A stretch of DNA of 31,573 nt from Candidatus Gottesmanbacteria bacterium (GTDB lineage: Bacteria; Patescibacteriota; Microgenomatia; UBA10105; UBA927), in contig JACREP010000046.1 of NCBI GenBank assembly GCA_016218185.1, positions 1 to 31,573 of the forward strand, read 5' to 3'. The translations under genes and the position numbers were made by a program. Below the pieces are notes generated by a model. It worked only from the letters and a program-made list of their open reading frames with translations, ran no database searches and was not told where the DNA came from. How positions within the stretch are numbered: position 1 is the first letter of the stretch; every line of letters starts with the position of its first letter. Positions 15,766 through 24,355 of the stretch are shown here, piece by piece.

Positions 15766-17325
15766 ATGATTGCTCCGACCGCCCTTGAAAAAAAACCTCT
15801 CTGGGACCACTGCGGAATCGTTGCCGCGTTTGCTCCAAGCAACATTGCGTTTTTTGAAAAAGGACTTGGCGGGCTTACTGTCTTGCAGACGCGCGGGTAT
15901 GACGGCGCGGGATTTTGTGCATTGGGGACGAACGGATTTCTCGTACAACACAAAGGGATTGGCATGGTGCGGGAAGTATTTACACCGGAAGTGGTTGCCG
16001 AATTTCAGGCGTTTCGTGCCCATACATGGATCTATCAGGTGCGTTATGGGACCAACGGCGGATTTACCCAAGACAATGTGCAGCCGCTGGTGACAAAACA
16101 TGAGGCAAGCGGGGATATCTTTATGGTCGTGCACAACGGGCAGTTTGCTCAAAACAGAGAGGCAAAACCGGTTAACGAGAGTGATACGTTGTTGTTTGCC
16201 CGGCGACTGGCCCAAAGTGCAGGAGGCAGTTGGGACGAACGGATTGTGGAACAGCTTTCCTCCATAAACGGCGCGTGGAGTTTAGTGATTGGAACCCGCG
16301 ATGCGCTGTATGTCGCCCGTGATCCGTGGGGGTTCCGCCCGCTCGTATACGGGCACCTGTGGGATCCGTCGCTACGGGAGTTTATTTGGGCTGCGGCGTC
16401 CGAAACAAGCGCATTGGATGCCATGGGGGTGACGGATCATTTTGAACTCCTGCCGGGGACTGTAGCGAAAGTCACATCTTCCGGATTGGAAATTTTGGAT
16501 AAAGTGAAGCACCGGCAACGGGCGCTTTGTATTTTTGAAAATATTTATCTTCATCATGGGGCAGGACGAGCCCATCTGCCGCGAACCAGTCCGCGTGCCA
16601 TCAAACGGTCCCCCACGGTAGATGACGTGCGGAGACGAAGCGGCAAAATTTTGGCGCGCGAGGCGCCGCTAACCAGAAGCGATGTGGATATGGTCATTGG
16701 CGTACCGGGTACGGGGATTGAGGGCGGTATGGCGTTTGCCAGGACACTGGATCTGCCGTACTTTCAGGCAATCACAGATAAAGAGACAAGCCTCACCGAG
16801 CAGAGAACTTTCATGACCGCCCGCATCGACAGCATTTATCAAAAAGTCCTGGATCACTTTAGGTTTGACGGGCAGGCTCTCAAAGGCCGGCGCGTCGTAC
16901 TGGTGGACGATTCCGTCGTCCGGGGGAATATCACCCGCGGCCTGGTGGGTCTCTTGAAGGAGCAGTATCACGTGTTGGCTGTTCATCTTCGTATTGTGAG
17001 CCCGCCGATTGACAAGGCATGCCATTTAGGCGTGAACACGAGGACTGCGGATGAGCTTATCGCTGCTCGTTTAAACGGCGATGTGGAAAAAATCCGTCAG
17101 TCGTTGGGAGCTGATTCTCTGGCCTATTTAAGCGGTCAGGGATTGAAAGAAGCCCTTACCGGCGACCCCCGTGCTTCTGGGTTTTGCATGGGGTGCATGG
17201 CCGGACACTTGCCGCCGTTTGATCCCTACGGAATGCCATATCGAAAGACCGGGCGCCCCGTTGTTTTCAAAAAACAAAACCTGCCGAAACTTTCCTATGA
17301 CCAACCGCAGAATTTTGTTTACTGA
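15766..17325 (+). CDS. purF: Amidophosphoribosyltransferase (glutamine PRPP amidotransferase)
   Basis: A 519-residue PurF, which makes phosphoribosylamine from PRPP and glutamine, the committing step of purine synthesis. The N-terminal nucleophile is probably Cys16 in LWDHCGIVAAF. It implies removal of a 15-residue propeptide, as in the Bacillus type. The PRPP motif VVLVDDSVVRGNITRG lies near residues 378-393. Cysteines at RALCIFENIY, KACHLGVN and GFCMGCMAG match the four [4Fe-4S] ligands of the Fe-S class. ATG 15766 is chosen over the in-frame TTG 15727, as conserved sequence begins only after it. It is first in the purine operon, behind a promoter and hairpin leader. Confidence 0.95.
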   Translation: MIAPTALEKKPLWDHCGIVAAFAPSNIAFFEKGLGGLTVLQTRGYDGAGFCALGTNGFLVQHKGIGMVREVFTPEVVAEFQAFRAHTWIYQVRYGTNGGFTQDNVQPLVTKHEASGDIFMVVHNGQFAQNREAKPVNESDTLLFARRLAQSAGGSWDERIVEQLSSINGAWSLVIGTRDALYVARDPWGFRPLVYGHLWDPSLREFIWAAASETSALDAMGVTDHFELLPGTVAKVTSSGLEILDKVKHRQRALCIFENIYLHHGAGRAHLPRTSPRAIKRSPTVDDVRRRSGKILAREAPLTRSDVDMVIGVPGTGIEGGMAFARTLDLPYFQAITDKETSLTEQRTFMTARIDSIYQKVLDHFRFDGQALKGRRVVLVDDSVVRGNITRGLVGLLKEQYHVLAVHLRIVSPPIDKACHLGVNTRTADELIAARLNGDVEKIRQSLGADSLAYLSGQGLKEALTGDPRASGFCMGCMAGHLPPFDPYGMPYRKTGRPVVFKKQNLPKLSYDQPQNFVY

Positions 17326-17331
17326 CGGTAC

Positions 17332-17347
17332 ACACGTGTATACGTGT
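17332..17347 (+). repeat. Small palindrome between purF and purN
   Basis: ACACGT (17332-17337) and ACGTGT (17342-17347) around GTAT form a perfect 6-bp hairpin just after the purF stop. There is no T-tract. A strong AGGAGG ribosome binding site for purN follows at about 17380. Confidence 0.45.
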
Positions 17348-17388
17348 AACGGGACGTTCCGAGGCTGCCGCCCCAGGATAGGAGGAAT

Positions 17389-18276
17389 ATGAACATATGT
17401 ATCAGTTCCACATTCGTTGGCCGTGATGGATACGGCCTGGTAACGCGCATTCTTGACGCCGTTGCAGAAGGTAAACTTCCGGGAATTACCGTTTCTGCGG
17501 TTATTTCCACACGGGAGTCGGGAGATGATAAAACATCCGATCAACTTCTCGCCAGATTACATGAAGCATATCCGGATGTACCTATCATCGCATATTCCGC
17601 CAAGCAACACGGAAGAATTAAACGAAAGCCCAGTGAAAAAGAAAAAGACCTGTATGATCTGGCAATTCTTGAACGTCTTGGAGCAGCAGATCTCAATATC
17701 ATGGTCGGAGACATGATTATTAAAGGACCGGAGTGGTGTCGGAAGCTTCCCAGTCTCAACCTCCACCCGGATTTGCCGCTTTCTTTGGGAGGGACAGAGG
17801 GGATGTATTGGGAAGTGATTGGCAAGTGGGTGCGGGACGGCCGAGGGGAAATAGGCGGTATGATGCATTTGGCTATACCAACGCTTGATGCCGGCACGCC
17901 GATTGCATATTTCCGCCTGCCGGCGCGGGGCACCGTCAATGGGGTTGATTTAGCACCGCTCTGGGATACGTTGCCGAAAGAACCCGATAAGCGGGAGGCT
18001 CTGATACAGCAACAAGTTGCGCTCAAAGATAAACCGACCCACCGGTTGTTTGTTGAGCTTCGGCGGGCAGAGGCAGCGTTTGAACAAAGACTGGTGTTGA
18101 GTACGATTACGATGTTTGCCCAAGATGAACTCGGTATACAGGAAGGAAGAGTGGTTGATAAAAATGGACAACCGCTTGAGAACGGTTTAGATATAACAGA
18201 GTGGGTTGTAGATGGAGCTGCGGTTTGGCCGGGAGGAGAAAGTAGCGGGAAATCTCGCAGTCCAGAAACTCAATGA
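17389..18276 (+). CDS. purN: Divergent PurN-type glycinamide ribonucleotide formyltransferase
   Basis: A 295-residue protein of the formyltransferase fold, expected to formylate GAR with 10-formyl-THF. The catalytic triad is conserved in place: Asn124 and His126 in LNLHPDLP, and Asp167 in MMHLAIPTLDAGTPIAYF, where His160 lies 7 residues before Asp167 as in E. coli PurN. The N-terminal phosphate loop reads SSTFVGRDGYG instead of the usual SGxGSN. There are about 95 extra C-terminal residues, including helical FVELRRAEAAFEQRLVLSTI. An AGGAGG site stands 6 bp before ATG 17389, and the 3' end overlaps purD. Its position between purF and purD supports the role, but the enzyme is clearly unusual. 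Confidence 0.82.
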   Translation: MNICISSTFVGRDGYGLVTRILDAVAEGKLPGITVSAVISTRESGDDKTSDQLLARLHEAYPDVPIIAYSAKQHGRIKRKPSEKEKDLYDLAILERLGAADLNIMVGDMIIKGPEWCRKLPSLNLHPDLPLSLGGTEGMYWEVIGKWVRDGRGEIGGMMHLAIPTLDAGTPIAYFRLPARGTVNGVDLAPLWDTLPKEPDKREALIQQQVALKDKPTHRLFVELRRAEAAFEQRLVLSTITMFAQDELGIQEGRVVDKNGQPLENGLDITEWVVDGAAVWPGGESSGKSRSPETQ

Positions 18277-19619
18277 AACCGTACGATGTCATCGGGTCCG
18301 GAACGCGCACGAAGAGTCTTGATGCCGTTCTTATGCTAGAGAAAAAGAAGCGTGGTAAAAAACAAACCGTTTTAGTCATCGGATCAGGCGGTCGGGAACA
18401 TGCCATCGGCTGGAAACTTGCCCGGTCTTTGCAGGTTGGTAAGCTCTATTTCGCACCGGGTAACCCCGGTACCGGAGAAATCGGGGAAAACGTGCCCATA
18501 AAAGCAGACGATATTGAGGGATTAGTTGCTTTTGCAAAAACAAAAAACATAGACATTACCGTTGTTGGCACTGAGGCATCTCTGGTTGCCGGCATCGTGG
18601 ACCGGTTTGCTAAAGACGGTTTTCGTATTTTTGGCCCGAACAAACAAGCGGCCCGTCTGGAAACAAGCAAAGCATGGGCAGTGGAATTCATGGCGCGGCA
18701 TGGAGTCCCGCACCCAATTTCGGAAATCTTTGACCATCCGGGCGAGGCGCTTGCGTACGCGGAAAAGCTCGGCGGGCGGTGTGTGGTGAAAGCAGACGGA
18801 CTTTGTCAGGGCAAAGGGGTATTTGTCTGCAATTGGCAGGAAGAAGCTCGCAGGGCAGTGACCATGCTTATGGTGGACAAACTTTTCGGATCGGCCGGAG
18901 ATCGCGTGGTGATTCAGGAAAAATTAGAAGGCAAAGAAGTTTCCGTGATGGCGTTTTGCGACGGGTCACGTGCAGTGCCGTTGGTTGCGGTACAAGACTA
19001 CAAGCGCGCATATGACGGCGATCATGGCCCAAACACCGGCAGCATGGGTTCTGCGGCCCCGGCGAAACACGTGGGCCCGACTCTTTTGAAGAAAATCCAC
19101 CGACTGCTCACCCTTGCGGTAAAGGGCATGGGAGATGAAGGAGCAGCCTACCGCGGTATCCTGTATGCGGGTTTGATGATTGTGGACGGCAAGCCGTACA
19201 TTTTGGAATTTAACTGCCGTTTCGGTGACCCGGAGACGCAGGTACAACTTCCTCTTCTTGAAACCGATCTGTTGCCGATTCTGGAGGCGTGTATCGATGG
19301 CCGGCTGACGGCAGAGATGGTGCGCTGGAAGAAGGCTTCGGCAGTCTGCGTGGTATTGGCTTCCGAAGGGTATCCGGGTATCTACAAAACCGGAGAGATT
19401 GTCCGCGGACTTAGGCAACCAGCCGGTAATCACGGATTTATGGTATTTCACGCAGGAACATCACGCTTTGGCACCGTTGTTCAATCAGCCGGAGGCAGAG
19501 TCCTGGGCGTGACCGCTACGGCACCGACCGCTCGCGCCGCGAGAAAAAAAGCGTACGCTGCAATCGGAAATCCCCTGTCCTTTGAAGGCATGCAGTACAG
19601 GAAGGATATCGGTAAATAA
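18273..19619 (+). CDS. purD: Phosphoribosylamine-glycine ligase (GAR synthetase)
   Basis: A 448-residue ATP-grasp enzyme that makes GAR from phosphoribosylamine, glycine and ATP. The N-domain starts TVLVIGSGGREHAIGWKLA. The ATP-grasp part includes CVVKADGLCQGKGVFVC, DGDHGPNTGSMGS and YILEFNCRFGDPETQ. About 28 residues precede the usual start. ATG 18273 overlaps the purN stop (ATGA), which favours this coupled start, although the internal ATG 18333 would give a more standard N-terminus. No catalytic change is noticed. Confidence 0.95.
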   Translation: MKPYDVIGSGTRTKSLDAVLMLEKKKRGKKQTVLVIGSGGREHAIGWKLARSLQVGKLYFAPGNPGTGEIGENVPIKADDIEGLVAFAKTKNIDITVVGTEASLVAGIVDRFAKDGFRIFGPNKQAARLETSKAWAVEFMARHGVPHPISEIFDHPGEALAYAEKLGGRCVVKADGLCQGKGVFVCNWQEEARRAVTMLMVDKLFGSAGDRVVIQEKLEGKEVSVMAFCDGSRAVPLVAVQDYKRAYDGDHGPNTGSMGSAAPAKHVGPTLLKKIHRLLTLAVKGMGDEGAAYRGILYAGLMIVDGKPYILEFNCRFGDPETQVQLPLLETDLLPILEACIDGRLTAEMVRWKKASAVCVVLASEGYPGIYKTGEIVRGLRQPAGNHGFMVFHAGTSRFGTVVQSAGGRVLGVTATAPTARAARKKAYAAIGNPLSFEGMQYRKDIGK

Positions 19620-19621
19620 CT

Positions 19622-22501
19622 ATGGAGACGGTGACACGGATTGAAGTAGTCACGACCGTTTGTGATTCGCGTGCATTTGTTTTGTACAAGCGGCTTGTTT
19701 CCGACGGATTTCGTCTCGCGCGTGTCCGGATCACGGATGTATATACGATCGATAAAAAATTTGCAGCCGGTGAACTTGCAAAAATCACTTCTCTTCTTGC
19801 TCACCCGCTGACGCAACGGGCAAGCCATACTATGCCGCTATCACCGGCAACGTTTTCCTGGGCTATCGAAATCGGGTATCTTCCGGGAGTCACTGACAAC
19901 GTTGCCGCAACGGTCCGCGAAATGATAGAAGATTTTACCGGAAAGCCGTTTGGGCATCATGAAGGAGTCTATACGTCGCGCGTCATGTTTTTTTCCGGAT
20001 CATTGACAGAATCCGAAGTGACGCGGATCGCTGAGCGTCTTTACAATCCGTTAATTGAACGCGCGAGCGTTAAAAGTTTTGCCGCGTTTCAAAAAGATAA
20101 CGGTATGGGGAAAAACATTCCGCGTGTCGTATTGTCCGCACCGCCTGCTGCTGATGAAGTGAGTCTGTCCGTAAGCGATAAGGAGTTGGCCTCTATCGGA
20201 ACACTGGGTGTTGCAAACCGGAATGGCACGCGTCGCGGGCCGCTGGCACTTGATATCTCTTCCATGAAAACGATCCGGGCGTACTTTCGCAAGCGGAAAA
20301 GAAACCCGACCGATGTAGAGCTTGAGTCTCTGGCACAGACGTGGAGCGAGCACTGCAAGCATACTATTTTTAATAGCCCTATTGATGATATCAAAGAAGG
20401 ACTGTTCCGGCGATACATAAAAGGGGCAACAGAACGCATCAGAAAGAAAAAAGGAAAGAGGGATTTTTGTGTCAGCGTGTTTTCTGATAATTCAGGAGCC
20501 ATCGTGTTTGATAAGCAGTTTCTCGTAACGCACAAAGTGGAAACGCACAACAGCCCGTCGGCGCTTGACCCGTTTGGCGGGGCCTTAACCGGCATCGTGG
20601 GAGTCAACCGCGATGCCATAGGCTTTGGGTTGGGGGCTAAGCCGGTGATCAACACGTACGGATTTTGCCTTGCCGATCCCCGCGACAAGACGATACTTTT
20701 TCGGGATCTGAACAAAACACAACCGATGCTTTCTGAAGCGAGGATTATGGAAGGGGTTGTTGCGGGGGTAAACAGCGGCGGCAACTGTTCCGGCATACCC
20801 ACGCCGCAGGGATTTTTGTATTTTGACCGGCGTTTTCGCGGAAAACCCCTGGTGTTTGTGGGAACTGTTGGGCTAATCCCCAAAATCGTCAGCGGCAGGA
20901 GGTCATACGAAAAAAAAGCCCGCCCGGGTGATTACATCGTTATGGTAGGCGGCAGGGTCGGGCTTGACGGCATCCACGGCGCCACGTTTTCTTCACAAGC
21001 CTTAACCAGCGGCAGTCCGGCAACAGCAGTACAGATCGGGGACCCCATAACACAGAAAAAGTTCAGTGACGCGATCGTGGGTGAAGCCCGAGACATGGGG
21101 CTTTTCCACAGTATTACCGACAATGGCGCGGGGGGGTTATCCTGTTCGGTTGCGGAAATGGCCAAAGAGTCCGGCGGATGTTTGGTGGAGCTTGAGAAGG
21201 TGCCGCTTAAGTATCCCGGACTTGCAGCGTGGCAAATCTGGATTTCCGAATCGCAGGAACGCATGACCCTGGCGGTCCCGAAGCATAAATGGCAGGCGTT
21301 GTCGCGTCTATTGAAGAGGCACGGAGTTGTGGCCACGGTGATCGGCACATTTACCCGTTCCGGACGATGCGTGGTAACTTACCGGGGAACAACAGTCATG
21401 GATGTGGATATAAAATTTTTGCATGACGGATTGCCAGCGCGCCAGATGCGCACGAAACCCATGCCGGCGGTCCGGAGGTCACCAAAACTCCCTCACGCGT
21501 CCGATCTCACACATTTATTTCTCTCCATGCTTTCCCGGCCGAATATCTCTAGTTTTTCATTTATTTCCCGTCAGTATGACCACGAGGTGCAGGGCAGTTC
21601 GGTTCTCAAGCCCCTGCAGGGAAGAGGAAAAGTCAATGCCGATGCGACGGTGACGCGACCGGTTTTATCATCCTTGCGCGGCATTGTGTTGTCCCAGGGG
21701 CTGTACCCGTCGTACAGCGATATTGACCCATATCGCATGGCGGCGTGTAGTTTAGATACCGCAGTACGAAACATTGTGGCCGCAGGAGCTGACCCTGACC
21801 GTATTGCGCTTTTGGACAATTTCTGCTGGTGCTCATCGCAGGACCCGGGACGACTTTGGCAGCTCAAACAGGCCGCCAAGGCTTGCTATGACTACGCGGT
21901 TGCCTACGGCACGCCGTTTATTTCCGGAAAAGACAGTATGTTCAATGATTTTACTGGGTTTGATGCACAGGGTAAGCCGGTTGCTATTTCCATTCCGCCG
22001 ACTCTTCTTATTTCCGCCATCGGTGTTGTTGCTGATAGTACAAAGGTCGTGTCCCTCGATGCGAAATTTCCCGGGGATCTGGTGTATCTTTTGGGTGAAA
22101 CGTACGATGAGGTAGGTGGGATTAATGCAAAAACAAACAGGAAACTTTATTTTGCCCTCAGCAGTGCAATACAACGCGGACTTGTGGCTTCCAGCCAAAG
22201 CGTGCACCGCGGCGGCGTAGCTGTTGCCATCGCCAAAACAGCACTGGCTGGGCTGTACGGAGTTGACGTGACGATTGACCGAGCGCCGTTTTCCGAAAGC
22301 CAGGGGCGTATTGTGGTGACCGTGGCGCCGCAAAACGCGAGGGCATTTGAAAACGTTATGACTGGTAATGCGTATGCCTGCATCGGCTCCGTGACAGAGA
22401 GGAAACGAATTCTTATGAAGGATCATGGAGGCAGAGTAATTGTTGATAGTTCACTTCATTATGCCCAGAGGTCATATCTGTCAACATTTAAGGAATATTG
22501 A
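19622..22501 (+). CDS. purL: FGAM synthase large subunit with two fused PurS-like domains
   Basis: A 959-residue PurL that converts FGAR to FGAM using ATP and ammonia from PurQ. The first ~160 residues hold two PurS-like units: RIEVVTTVCDSRAFVLYKRL... ending LLAHPL, then FSWAIEIGYLPGVTDNVAAT... ending YNPLIERA. This explains the absence of a separate purS. The catalytic His244 is in TWSEHCKHT, followed by the ATP-site VETHNSPSALDPFGGALTG and DNGAGGLSCSVAEMAKES. The protein lacks the C-terminal glutaminase of E. coli PurL; that is the next gene, purQ. It starts 2 bp after purD. Its length is like the ~1000-residue PurL of some deltaproteobacteria. Confidence 0.93.
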   Translation: METVTRIEVVTTVCDSRAFVLYKRLVSDGFRLARVRITDVYTIDKKFAAGELAKITSLLAHPLTQRASHTMPLSPATFSWAIEIGYLPGVTDNVAATVREMIEDFTGKPFGHHEGVYTSRVMFFSGSLTESEVTRIAERLYNPLIERASVKSFAAFQKDNGMGKNIPRVVLSAPPAADEVSLSVSDKELASIGTLGVANRNGTRRGPLALDISSMKTIRAYFRKRKRNPTDVELESLAQTWSEHCKHTIFNSPIDDIKEGLFRRYIKGATERIRKKKGKRDFCVSVFSDNSGAIVFDKQFLVTHKVETHNSPSALDPFGGALTGIVGVNRDAIGFGLGAKPVINTYGFCLADPRDKTILFRDLNKTQPMLSEARIMEGVVAGVNSGGNCSGIPTPQGFLYFDRRFRGKPLVFVGTVGLIPKIVSGRRSYEKKARPGDYIVMVGGRVGLDGIHGATFSSQALTSGSPATAVQIGDPITQKKFSDAIVGEARDMGLFHSITDNGAGGLSCSVAEMAKESGGCLVELEKVPLKYPGLAAWQIWISESQERMTLAVPKHKWQALSRLLKRHGVVATVIGTFTRSGRCVVTYRGTTVMDVDIKFLHDGLPARQMRTKPMPAVRRSPKLPHASDLTHLFLSMLSRPNISSFSFISRQYDHEVQGSSVLKPLQGRGKVNADATVTRPVLSSLRGIVLSQGLYPSYSDIDPYRMAACSLDTAVRNIVAAGADPDRIALLDNFCWCSSQDPGRLWQLKQAAKACYDYAVAYGTPFISGKDSMFNDFTGFDAQGKPVAISIPPTLLISAIGVVADSTKVVSLDAKFPGDLVYLLGETYDEVGGINAKTNRKLYFALSSAIQRGLVASSQSVHRGGVAVAIAKTALAGLYGVDVTIDRAPFSESQGRIVVTVAPQNARAFENVMTGNAYACIGSVTERKRILMKDHGGRVIVDSSLHYAQRSYLSTFKEY

Positions 22502-22530
22502 CATATTAACATGTTAACATATTAATATAT
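22501..22530 (+). repeat. AT-rich repeated palindrome between purL and purQ
   Basis: ACATATTAA occurs at 22501-22509 and 22517-22525 (period 16), and TTAACATGTTAA (22506-22517) is a perfect palindrome. It fills most of the 36-bp gap before purQ. It may be an operator, an RNase site or a low-complexity spacer. Confidence 0.5.
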
Positions 22531-22537
22531 TCATTTT

Positions 22538-23338
22538 ATGAAAAAACCCAAAGCGATGATATTTTCCGGCTACGGGCTTAACTGTGAAGGGGAAACCAAA
22601 TATGCTTTTGAGCTTGCCGGCGCAGGCGCCGACATTGTTCACATCAATGACCTTGTGGATGGACGCAAAAAACTTTCGAGCTATCAAATTCTGGCATTTC
22701 CCGGAGGGTTTGCCTACGGTGACGACACGGGTGCGGGGAATGCGTATGCAGGGAAACTGAAGAATCATCTTTGGGAGGAAATAGTGAGTTTCGTCCCGGG
22801 TAATCATTTAATAATCGGCATTTGCAACGGGTGTCAGATTCTTGTAAATCTCGGGCTTTTCCCCGTCAGCAGCAAGCAGTACGAGGAGAGGGAAGCGGCA
22901 CTGCTTCAAAACGACTCGGGCCGTTATACGGTACGCTGGACGGACGTGAAAAGCGAAAGTTCCTCGCCCTGGCTTGCGGGCATCGATACCATGATGCTTC
23001 CGATTGCTCACGGTGAGGGAAAGTTTTATGCAACAGACAGAGTGCTTGCGACAATGAGAGAGAAAAAAATGATTGCTCTTCGGTATATTCACGGTGAGAT
23101 ATGCGCGTATCAGGGGCTTCCTGCCAATCCCACGGGGACGCTTGATGATATTGCAGCAATTACTGACCAAACCGGAAAGATTTTAGGTATCATGCCGCAC
23201 CCGGAGCGGGCCATATTCTTTACGCAGTTACCCCATTGGCCGTACCTTAAGGAGCAATATGTACGACGTAACATGCCGTTGCCTAAAGAGGGACCGGGGC
23301 TCAAAATATTTCAAAATGCCGTCGCCTATTTTGCGTAA
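22538..23338 (+). CDS. purQ: FGAM synthase, glutaminase subunit
   Basis: A 266-residue class I glutamine amidotransferase that supplies ammonia to PurL. The nucleophile is Cys96 in IGICNGCQILVNLG, with His221 and Glu223 in MPHPERAIFF. The start GYGLNCEGETKYAFELAGAG and FPGGFAYGDD are typical of PurQ, and the length fits the PurQ form found with large PurL. It lies 36 bp after purL and 3 bp before the first purP. Confidence 0.95.
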   Translation: MKKPKAMIFSGYGLNCEGETKYAFELAGAGADIVHINDLVDGRKKLSSYQILAFPGGFAYGDDTGAGNAYAGKLKNHLWEEIVSFVPGNHLIIGICNGCQILVNLGLFPVSSKQYEEREAALLQNDSGRYTVRWTDVKSESSSPWLAGIDTMMLPIAHGEGKFYATDRVLATMREKKMIALRYIHGEICAYQGLPANPTGTLDDIAAITDQTGKILGIMPHPERAIFFTQLPHWPYLKEQYVRRNMPLPKEGPGLKIFQNAVAYFA

Positions 23339-23341
23339 ATC

Positions 23342-24352
23342 ATGAAACATCAACACTTTACGATCGCCACTCTGGGCAGCCACAGCGCTTTGCAAATACT
23401 CAAAGGAGCTAAGGATGAAGGGTTTAAAACGCTTCTGGTGGTGACGAAACATACGGAACCTTTTTATCGGCGGTTCACTTTTATTGATGACTTCATTGTC
23501 CTTCGTGCATTGGGTGATGTTATTTCTATAGAAAAAAGTTTACGAAAACGAAACGTCATCCTCATTCCGCATGGATCCTTTGTGGCGTATTTGGGCAAAG
23601 TTGGCAATAAACGGTTAACCGTACCCTATTACGGCAATAAAAAAGTCTTGGATTGGGAGGCAGACCGTACGCTCCAACGGCGTTGGCTAACCCGAGCAGG
23701 AATACATCAACCGAAACAATATAGACCCGATGAATCGATCCGCTTTCCCGTCATTGTGAAATCTTTTGGCGCTGCAGGCGGGTCGGGATATTTTATTGCA
23801 GCAAACAAGGCAGGATTAGACAAAAAAATTAAAGCAATGAAGCAGCATAAATACGTTATCCAACAATATGTCGTAGGGGTCACGTGCTACCTGCATTATT
23901 TTTATTCTCCTCTCACAAAATCGGTGGAGCTGATGAGCATTGACCGGCGGTATGAAACCAACGCGGACGCGCTCGGAAGAATTCCCCTTACCTATCAAAC
24001 CCCCTCTCTGGACCCAAGTTTCGTCGTTGTGGGCAACTCCCCACTCGTACTGCGCGAATCGCTTTTGCCGGAAGTACTCGCTATGGCTGAGCGCATTGTC
24101 TCTGCATCCCAAAAACTTATTGACCCGCGCGGTCTATTTGGCCCTTTTTGTCTGGAAACGATCATTACGCCGGATCAAAAATTTTATGCGATGGAGATAT
24201 CATGCAGGATTGTCGCCGGTACAAACTTATTTATTGAGGGTTCGCCCTACACGTGGTTAACGTATAATGAGCCGATGAGTACCGGCAGAAGAATTGCGCG
24301 GGAAATTAAAACCGCAATCAACAAAAACAAATTGGCTCTGCTTACCGGTTAA
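23342..24352 (+). CDS. purP: FAICAR synthetase, archaeal-type PurP (copy 1)
   Basis: A 336-residue ATP-grasp enzyme of the PurP family, known from Methanocaldococcus to formylate AICAR with formate and ATP rather than 10-formyl-THF. Family features are ATLGSHSALQILKGAKDEGF, VILIPHGSFVAYLG, the glycine loop AAGGSGYFIA and the carboxylate-rich end EISCRIVAGTNLFIEGSPY. The family is chiefly archaeal, and here it takes the place of the PurH transformylase in a bacterial purine operon. It begins 3 bp after purQ and is followed after 3 bp by a paralog. This copy keeps the glycine loop and is the better candidate for the catalytic step. Confidence 0.88.
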   Translation: MKHQHFTIATLGSHSALQILKGAKDEGFKTLLVVTKHTEPFYRRFTFIDDFIVLRALGDVISIEKSLRKRNVILIPHGSFVAYLGKVGNKRLTVPYYGNKKVLDWEADRTLQRRWLTRAGIHQPKQYRPDESIRFPVIVKSFGAAGGSGYFIAANKAGLDKKIKAMKQHKYVIQQYVVGVTCYLHYFYSPLTKSVELMSIDRRYETNADALGRIPLTYQTPSLDPSFVVVGNSPLVLRESLLPEVLAMAERIVSASQKLIDPRGLFGPFCLETIITPDQKFYAMEISCRIVAGTNLFIEGSPYTWLTYNEPMSTGRRIAREIKTAINKNKLALLTG

Positions 24353-24355
24353 TAT

